Positions 6,701-11,338 of a stretch of DNA of 11,338 bases are shown piece by piece. The notes beneath the pieces are model-generated. The model worked only from the letters and a program-made list of their open reading frames with translations, had not been told where the DNA came from and searched no databases. The DNA comes from QQVM01 sp035341855 (lineage in GTDB: Bacteria > Bacteroidota > Bacteroidia > AKYH767-A > 2013-40CM-41-45). The first letter of the stretch is position 1. Each line of letters begins with the position of its first letter. The stretch lies in the NCBI GenBank assembly GCA_035341855.1, contig DAOQWA010000071.1, forward strand, positions 1 through 11,338. Reading direction: 5' to 3'. The translations under genes were made by a program, and so were the position numbers.

Positions 6701-7993
6701 ATGACAAAATTTCAAAACAGTATTGATTTTGCCCGGGAGATGGATCAGAATGATCCTTTAAAAGATTTTCGTGCAAAATTTTACTTTCCTCAAATGAATG
6801 GTAAGGATGTAATTTATCTTACCGGAAATTCATTGGGATTACAACCCAGAACAACACAGGATTTGGTTCTGCAGGAATTGGAGGATTGGGCAAGCTGGGG
6901 TGTTGAAGGGCATTTCCATGCCCGCAATCCCTGGTTCTCTTATCAGGAAATTCTTACTAATCAAATTGCTGAAATTCTCGGAGCAAAAAGTTCAGAGGTG
7001 GTGTCTATGAATTCTCTCACCACAAATTTGCATTTGCTCATGGTGAGTTTTTACCGTCCAACAAAGACACGATATAAAATAATTTGCGAGTACGACGCAT
7101 TTCCTTCAGATCACTATGCATTACAGTCTCAGGCTTCTTTTCATGGCTTTGATCCGGATGATGCAATTATTTTATTAAAGGCAAGAGAAGGGGAACATAC
7201 GCTGAGGACTGAAGACATAATAAGAACTATTGATGAGAATAAAGACAGCCTTTGCACGCTCATGCTTGGAGCTGTAAATTATTATACCGGACAATTATTT
7301 GACATCGACAAAATCACCGACGCTGCTCATAAAGTTGGTGCAACGGTGGGGTATAACCTTGCTCATGCAGCAGGTAATGTTCGCCTGCGTCTGCACGACT
7401 GGGATGTTGACTTTGCTTGCTTCTGCAGCTACAAATACCTCAATGCCGGTCCGGGTGGTGTTTCAGGTATCTTTGTTCACGAACGTTTTGCAAAAGATAA
7501 ATCATTAAAACGATTTGCAGGGTGGTGGGGTAATGATCCGGCAACGCGTTTTAAAATGCACAGACATTTTGAACCCGCCGAAGGTGCAAGTGGATGGCAG
7601 CTTAGCAATGCTCCTGTACTCTCTATGGCAGCCTTGAAAGCATCATTGGATATTTTCAGTGAAGCAGGAATAGATAAGCTGGTTTCAAAAAGCATCTTGC
7701 TCACAGGGTACCTGGAGTATTTGATCAATACAATCAATTCAGAAATAAAAAATACCGGGGCGGAAGCTCCAATAAATATAATCACTCCGTCAGATCCTGA
7801 AGAACGAGGTTGTCAACTTTCTCTTATCTTAAAGAATAATGGAAAAGAAATTTATCAGAACCTTATGAAGGAAGGTGTCATCGTCGACTGGCGTGAACCT
7901 GATGTGATCCGGGCTGCACCTGTTCCTCTTTATAATTCATTTATTGATATATTTAGATTTTCAGAGCTGTTAAGAAAGTTCGTCATCAAATGA
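6701..7993 (+). CDS. kynU: Kynureninase
   Basis: A 430-residue fold-type I PLP enzyme that cleaves kynurenine or 3-hydroxykynurenine to anthranilate or 3-hydroxyanthranilate plus alanine. Family features, counted from the ATG at 6701, are YLTGNSLGLQPR (39-50), NSLTTNLHLLM (104-114), FPSD (134-137), the PLP lysine in SYKYLNAGPGG (243-253, K245), GWWGN (274-278) and QLSNAPV (300-306). One oddity: the family's GxDLAHxxGN block reads GYNLAHAAGN (217-226), with codon AAC at the place of the conserved Asp (human D250) that contacts PLP. His222, Tyr244 and Asn303 are kept. A TTG start at 6671 would add ten residues but lies in the promoter and breaks the family N-terminus. The gene leads a co-directional cluster with kmo 42 bases downstream, so its physiological substrate is probably 3-hydroxykynurenine. 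Confidence 0.93.
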   Translation: MTKFQNSIDFAREMDQNDPLKDFRAKFYFPQMNGKDVIYLTGNSLGLQPRTTQDLVLQELEDWASWGVEGHFHARNPWFSYQEILTNQIAEILGAKSSEVVSMNSLTTNLHLLMVSFYRPTKTRYKIICEYDAFPSDHYALQSQASFHGFDPDDAIILLKAREGEHTLRTEDIIRTIDENKDSLCTLMLGAVNYYTGQLFDIDKITDAAHKVGATVGYNLAHAAGNVRLRLHDWDVDFACFCSYKYLNAGPGGVSGIFVHERFAKDKSLKRFAGWWGNDPATRFKMHRHFEPAEGASGWQLSNAPVLSMAALKASLDIFSEAGIDKLVSKSILLTGYLEYLINTINSEIKNTGAEAPINIITPSDPEERGCQLSLILKNNGKEIYQNLMKEGVIVDWREPDVIRAAPVPLYNSFIDIFRFSELLRKFVIK

Positions 7994-8035
7994 AATTTGA
8001 GTCCATTAGATTTTAGTTCATAAAGACATTTACAA

Positions 8036-9556
8036 ATGAGAAATAAAACGAAGACAAAAGCGAAGGAGCATTATAAGAAGAAAACCCCCGCAAAGAAGGC
8101 TCTTGCAAAGAATGTTCAGCGCAAGCCAAAAAAGGATACAAAGCGAAGACCAATGCTGAGCTCTTCGAAAAAGAATACGATCAAAACAAAACTGGGTGTA
8201 CAAGCAGCAACGGGCTCAAAGCCGAAAGAAGTGGTGATTTTAGGCGCAGGCCTCGTAGGCAGCTTGTTGTCTATATATCTTGCAAAACGAGGATATAATG
8301 TATCCATATATGAACGACGTCCTGATATGCGGAAGACAGAAATCTCTGCCGGACGTTCTATCAATCTTGCTTTGAGTGATCGCGGTTGGAAAGGCCTCAG
8401 AGGAGTTGGAATTGATAAAGCAGTAAGGAAGATTTCTATCCCAATGCATGGGAGGATGATCCATGGATTGGACAAATCGCTGACCTTCCAGCCTTATGCT
8501 GAAAAAGGGCAGTCGATTTATGCTGCATCTCGCGGTGTGCTTAATTCGGAAATGATGACTTTGGCTGAAAAGCATGGTGTTAAAATACATTTCAATGAAA
8601 AATGCATTGCCGTTGACCTGAAAAATGGTGCAGCATGGTTCGAAAACCAGGAAGATATTTCAAGTTTTAGCGTGGAGGCCGACTTGATTTTTGGTGCTGA
8701 TGGCGCATTCTCTGTGGCACGCCAACATATGCAGGTAACAACTGATAGGTTTGAGTATTCGCAAAATTATTTGGATCATGGTTATAAAGAATTGCTTATT
8801 CCGGCCGGACATAATAACAGTTTTCTTATCGAGAAGAATGCTTTGCATATTTGGCCACGCGGTGGTTACATGCTGATCGCCCTTCCTAATCTTGATGGAA
8901 GCTTTACCTGTACTTTGTTTTTCCCATTCAAAGGAAAGGATTCATTCGAATCGATCAAGGATAAAAAATCCTGCCTGAATTTCTTTAAGCGAGTATTTCC
9001 TGATGTAGTTCCCCTTATGCCCGGATTGCTTGATGATTTTTTTAGTAATCCTACCGGCTCCTTGGTAACAATTAAATGTTTTCCATGGACTGTTGATGAT
9101 AAAGCATGTTTGATAGGTGATGCGGCACATGCACTTGTACCGTTTTATGGACAAGGGATGAATTGTGGATTTGAGGATTGCACTGTTCTGGATGCCCTTA
9201 TGAAGAAACATAATGACAATTGGAAAAAGATACTTCCGGAATTTGAACGTTCAAGAAAGCCAAATGCAGATGCAATCGCAGAGCTGGCTGTAATGAACTT
9301 CTTTGAAATGCGTGACAAGGTTGGAAATCCTGAATTTTTGTTAAGAAAAAAAATTGAAGCACATATCCATAAAAAGTATCCTAAGAAATGGCTGCCACTT
9401 TATTCACAGGTCACTTTCAGCCACATTCCATATTCCGAAGCCTTGAAAAGTGGAATTAAGCAGGAAAGAATTATGGATCTGGTAATGAAAAGAAAAGATA
9501 TTCGTCAGAAATGGAATTCTGTGGAAGTTGAAAAGTTTATCCTTGCAGGAATCTGA
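8036..9556 (+). CDS. kmo: Kynurenine 3-monooxygenase with Lys-rich N-terminal extension
   Basis: A FAD-dependent aromatic hydroxylase that uses NADPH and O2 to convert L-kynurenine to 3-hydroxykynurenine, the substrate of the upstream kynU product. The FAD Rossmann motif VILGAGLVGS is at 67-76 and the SAGRSINLALSDRGW block at 104-118. GADGAFS follows at 220-226, then the second FAD motif LIGDAAHALVPFYGQGMN at 359-376. Family members usually begin just before the Rossmann strand. Here about 62 extra residues precede it, with 20 Lys and 4 Arg but only 2 acidic residues in the first 64, resembling histone H1-like PAKKALAK tails. An internal ATG at 8153 (Met40) would shorten but not remove it. 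The frame is open and Lys codons persist in register, so I keep the ATG at 8036. It is probably cotranscribed with kynU and with the membrane protein 37 bases downstream. Confidence 0.93.
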   Translation: MRNKTKTKAKEHYKKKTPAKKALAKNVQRKPKKDTKRRPMLSSSKKNTIKTKLGVQAATGSKPKEVVILGAGLVGSLLSIYLAKRGYNVSIYERRPDMRKTEISAGRSINLALSDRGWKGLRGVGIDKAVRKISIPMHGRMIHGLDKSLTFQPYAEKGQSIYAASRGVLNSEMMTLAEKHGVKIHFNEKCIAVDLKNGAAWFENQEDISSFSVEADLIFGADGAFSVARQHMQVTTDRFEYSQNYLDHGYKELLIPAGHNNSFLIEKNALHIWPRGGYMLIALPNLDGSFTCTLFFPFKGKDSFESIKDKKSCLNFFKRVFPDVVPLMPGLLDDFFSNPTGSLVTIKCFPWTVDDKACLIGDAAHALVPFYGQGMNCGFEDCTVLDALMKKHNDNWKKILPEFERSRKPNADAIAELAVMNFFEMRDKVGNPEFLLRKKIEAHIHKKYPKKWLPLYSQVTFSHIPYSEALKSGIKQERIMDLVMKRKDIRQKWNSVEVEKFILAGI

Positions 9557-9593
9557 TTTTTGATGATCTTGTTCCCTGGAAATAACCTGACAA

Positions 9594-10061
9594 ATGATAT
9601 ATAAATATTTCATGATAGCTGCCGGATTATTCGGCTTGATACAGTATTTCCGCAATCCTGATCAGTTTGTTCGTCTCATATTAGGTGGACAACTCATAGC
9701 TATTACTCTCACTTTTGTTCCGATACATAATTTTGCCAGTGCAGGATTTCTCTTGTTTGCCTTGACTGTCTTCATGACTATTATTTACGCCTTGACAAAG
9801 CAACCAATTATCAAAGGGAAAAAATTATTAATATCATTGATGGCTGTTCCTATTCTGTTCATCAATATTTACACTATCCAAAGGTTGCCGAATGCCGGAA
9901 TATTAGGACTGATCATGATCATACCTGTTCTGGCTTACCTCATTATCTTATTCACTAATCTTAAGAAGTATAAGAGTGAAATAGGTTTCCTTACCTTAAT
10001 GGCAGTGGATGCAGGAATTCGTCTGGCTATGGCTATTGAGATATTTCAGATGACACCATAA
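9594..10061 (+). CDS. Small polytopic membrane protein, function unknown
   Basis: A 155-residue, very hydrophobic protein with about five to six predicted membrane spans (roughly 3-18, 25-43, 48-67, 77-95, 101-122 and 129-150) joined by short, partly basic loops such as IKGKK (73-77) and KKYKSE (124-129). There is no cleavable signal peptide and no catalytic motif. It starts 37 bases after kmo in the same direction without an obvious promoter, so it is likely the last gene of the kynU-kmo transcript. A role in transport of pathway compounds would be speculation. Its end faces the metallo-hydrolase gene across 22 bases. I do not recognise the family. Confidence 0.72.
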   Translation: MIYKYFMIAAGLFGLIQYFRNPDQFVRLILGGQLIAITLTFVPIHNFASAGFLLFALTVFMTIIYALTKQPIIKGKKLLISLMAVPILFINIYTIQRLPNAGILGLIMIIPVLAYLIILFTNLKKYKSEIGFLTLMAVDAGIRLAMAIEIFQMTP

Positions 10062-10083
10062 GTGCGATTTATAAAATGTATTG

Positions 10084-10725
10084 TCAATCTTGTAAAAAGG
10101 GATTGTGTTTTCTTTCGTGACCAATAGTTGTTTCAGGTCCGTGGCCGCAATAGATCCTGACTTCATCTCCAAGCACCAACAATTTTTCCCGGATACTTTT
10201 TATCAGTTCAGAATGATTCCCTCCTGGCAGATCGGTCCTTCCTATACTGCCGTTGAACAAAACATCTCCGACTACAGCAAATTTGTCCTGCTTGCTATAA
10301 AAACTAATGCTTCCTTTGCTATGTCCGGGTGTAAATAAGATTTCCAGCTCAGATTGTCCAAAATTTACAAACTCGCCGGGTTTTAGAAGATTCGAAGGAC
10401 CCGGAGAAGGCTCCGCCTGTATACCCCATACTTGTCCATATACCGGTGCCGCTAATAACAATTCAACATCATCGGCATGCATTTCAACTCCGAGATTGTA
10501 TTTAGAAGAAACATAATTATTACCAAGGATATGATCGATGTGGGCATGTGTCAGAATCAGTTTTACAGGTTTTAACTGCTGCTTTTCGATGTAATTTGAA
10601 AGCATGTTTTTTTCTTCAGCATCATAACATCCGGGATCTATAATGATCGCTTCTCCGGTTTCGTCTGAAAGTACAAAGGTGTTTTCGGCAAAAGGATTAA
10701 AGGTAAATGATGCTACTTTTATCAT
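10084..10725 (-). CDS. MBL-fold metallo-hydrolase (glyoxalase II-like)
   Basis: A 213-residue, complete metallo-beta-lactamase-fold hydrolase of the hydroxyacylglutathione-hydrolase-like group. The metal ligands are all visible: THAHIDH (59-65; H60, H62, D64, H65), TPGHSKGS (132-139; H135), VVGDVLF (151-157; D154) and CGHGPETT (193-200; H195). FNGSIGRTDLPGG (157-169) is also typical of this group, whose members hydrolyse thioesters such as S-lactoylglutathione or act on related small substrates. The exact substrate cannot be read from sequence. The N-terminus (MIKVASFTFNPFAENTFVL) fits the family start. A consensus promoter lies only a few bases upstream of the ATG, so the mRNA may be nearly leaderless. 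It is convergent with the kmo-linked membrane protein and divergent from the TolB-like gene. Confidence 0.93.
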   Translation of the reverse strand: MIKVASFTFNPFAENTFVLSDETGEAIIIDPGCYDAEEKNMLSNYIEKQQLKPVKLILTHAHIDHILGNNYVSSKYNLGVEMHADDVELLLAAPVYGQVWGIQAEPSPGPSNLLKPGEFVNFGQSELEILFTPGHSKGSISFYSKQDKFAVVGDVLFNGSIGRTDLPGGNHSELIKSIREKLLVLGDEVRIYCGHGPETTIGHERKHNPFLQD

Positions 10726-10729
10726 TTTG

Positions 10730-10737
10730 CAAAGATA
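10730..10737 (-). promoter_or_regulatory. Bacteroidota -7 promoter element upstream of the MBL hydrolase
   Basis: The minus strand reads TATCTTTG, an exact TAnnTTTG match. It ends four bases before the ATG at 10725. Transcription would start at or very near the start codon, giving a leaderless or near-leaderless message. Confidence 0.55.
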
Positions 10738-10915
10738 CGATATTATAAAGTTTAAAAAGCTGCCTCATTCCTGTCTTCAGACCGGAACTATAAAGCATCT
10801 GTAAATTCGGTAATATTTTAATTGTAAAAAAAATGATAGTATTTGTACAATTCTGAAAGCAATAATGTCTTTTTTATCTATAAAAAACTTACATTCGCAT
10901 GTAATAAAGCCACAA

Positions 10916-10923
10916 GAACTTTG
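10916..10923 (+). promoter_or_regulatory. Possible -7 element upstream of the TolB-like gene
   Basis: GAACTTTG matches TAnnTTTG except at the first position and lies eight bases before the ATG at 10932. It sits in the 206-base divergent region (10726-10931), which is A/T-rich and otherwise shows no RNA gene or repeat that I can support. Confidence 0.35.
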
Positions 10924-10931
10924 TTTGTCAT

Positions 10932-11338
10932 ATGTATCAACCAAAGAGTTCATCACATCTTTTGAAAGTTTCTATCTGTCTGATCTTTTCAGTGCTTTTT
11001 TTATCAGGCCTAAATTGTGCTGCACAATTTTACAATGGCTATGAAATGCAGTTCGGAAAGAATCGTGTCCAATATGACCAAAGATTTTGGTCATTTATGA
11101 AATTCAAAAAATTCGACACGTATTATTATCTGGGCGGTCTCGAACTTGCAGCATTTACCGGAAGAACGGCTGACCAACATCTTGAGGAAATTGAAGAGCT
11201 ATTTGATTATAAGTTGGATGGAAGGATTCAATTTATAATCTATAATAAATTGAGTGATGCAAAGCAATCTAACATTGGACTGCAAACCGATGAGACGAAT
11301 AATAACACAGGCGGAGCTACCAAAATAGTAGGTAATAA
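10932..11338 (+). CDS. N-terminus of a TolB-like secreted protein (3' truncated by window edge)
   Basis: An ATG at 10932 opens a frame that stays open for 135 codons to the window end. The N-terminus is a signal peptide: basic Lys-12, hydrophobic core about 13-26, with a Cys at 29 and likely cleavage near AAQ (30-32), so export is expected and a lipoprotein is less likely. The mature part begins FYNGYEMQFGKNRVQYD (33-49), continues WSFMKFKKFDTYYYLGG and includes TADQHLEEIEELFDYKLDGRIQF. This resembles the leading region of large Bacteroidota proteins annotated as TolB-like or PD40-repeat surface proteins, where a peptidase-like N-domain is followed by beta-propeller repeats. Those repeats would lie beyond the window. 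I recognise the family by overall look only; function is unproven. Confidence 0.7.
   Translation, partial: MYQPKSSSHLLKVSICLIFSVLFLSGLNCAAQFYNGYEMQFGKNRVQYDQRFWSFMKFKKFDTYYYLGGLELAAFTGRTADQHLEEIEELFDYKLDGRIQFIIYNKLSDAKQSNIGLQTDETNNNTGGATKIVGN

Noticed and set aside
8116..9655. Minus-strand open frames inside kmo
   Set aside because: Antisense shadows of a well-supported flavoprotein gene with no recognisable motifs.
10105..10516. Plus-strand open frames inside the MBL hydrolase
   Set aside because: Antisense to a gene with complete metal-binding motifs; no independent support.

Overview
The window reads as a Bacteroidota chromosome fragment, probably from an environmental or assembled genome. 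The support is a low-GC, A/T-biased coding style and several matches to the Bacteroidota sigma -7 promoter element TAnnTTTG, placed directly upstream of genes. The gene families also fit: a secreted Bacteroidota-type protein, a TolB-like surface protein, and a bacterial kynurenine pathway. Order-level placement is not possible from this sequence alone.

Left part (1-2905). A 5'-truncated gene of unknown function (2-268, +) is clearly more GC-rich than the rest. It is followed, in convergent orientation, by a striking 856-codon reading frame (335-2905, -). The first ~233 residues of that frame are the N-terminus of glycine dehydrogenase (GcvP). The remaining ~620 residues are the C-terminal half of an SMC/Rad50-like ATPase with a zinc-hook CxxC, an ABC signature, Walker B, a switch His and two C-terminal zinc-ribbon-like CxxC motifs. 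The GcvP lysine domain and the ATPase Walker A half are both absent. The joint near 2200-2212 is therefore either a real insertion or recombination inside gcvP, or an assembly chimera. This is the main anomaly of the window.

Middle part (3038-6573). A secreted or envelope protein of unknown function is followed by a translationally coupled pair: a UbiA-superfamily-like membrane protein with degenerate Asp motifs and a TTG start, then a small protein made of four 25-residue repeats. The repeat protein overlaps the 3' end of the convergent hemL (glutamate-1-semialdehyde aminomutase, tetrapyrrole synthesis) by 27 bases.

Right part (6666-11338). A promoter-led cluster carries kynU (kynureninase), kmo (kynurenine 3-monooxygenase) and a small polytopic membrane protein. 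Together KMO and KynU convert L-kynurenine through 3-hydroxykynurenine to 3-hydroxyanthranilate, either for quinolinate/NAD synthesis or for tryptophan catabolism. KynU has Asn where the family has a PLP-contacting Asp, and KMO carries a Lys-rich N-terminal tail of about 62 residues. A convergent metallo-beta-lactamase-fold hydrolase follows, then the 5' end of a divergent TolB-like secreted protein cut by the window edge. No tRNA, rRNA, CRISPR array or complete mobile element was seen, and no gene-free stretch reaches 300 bases.
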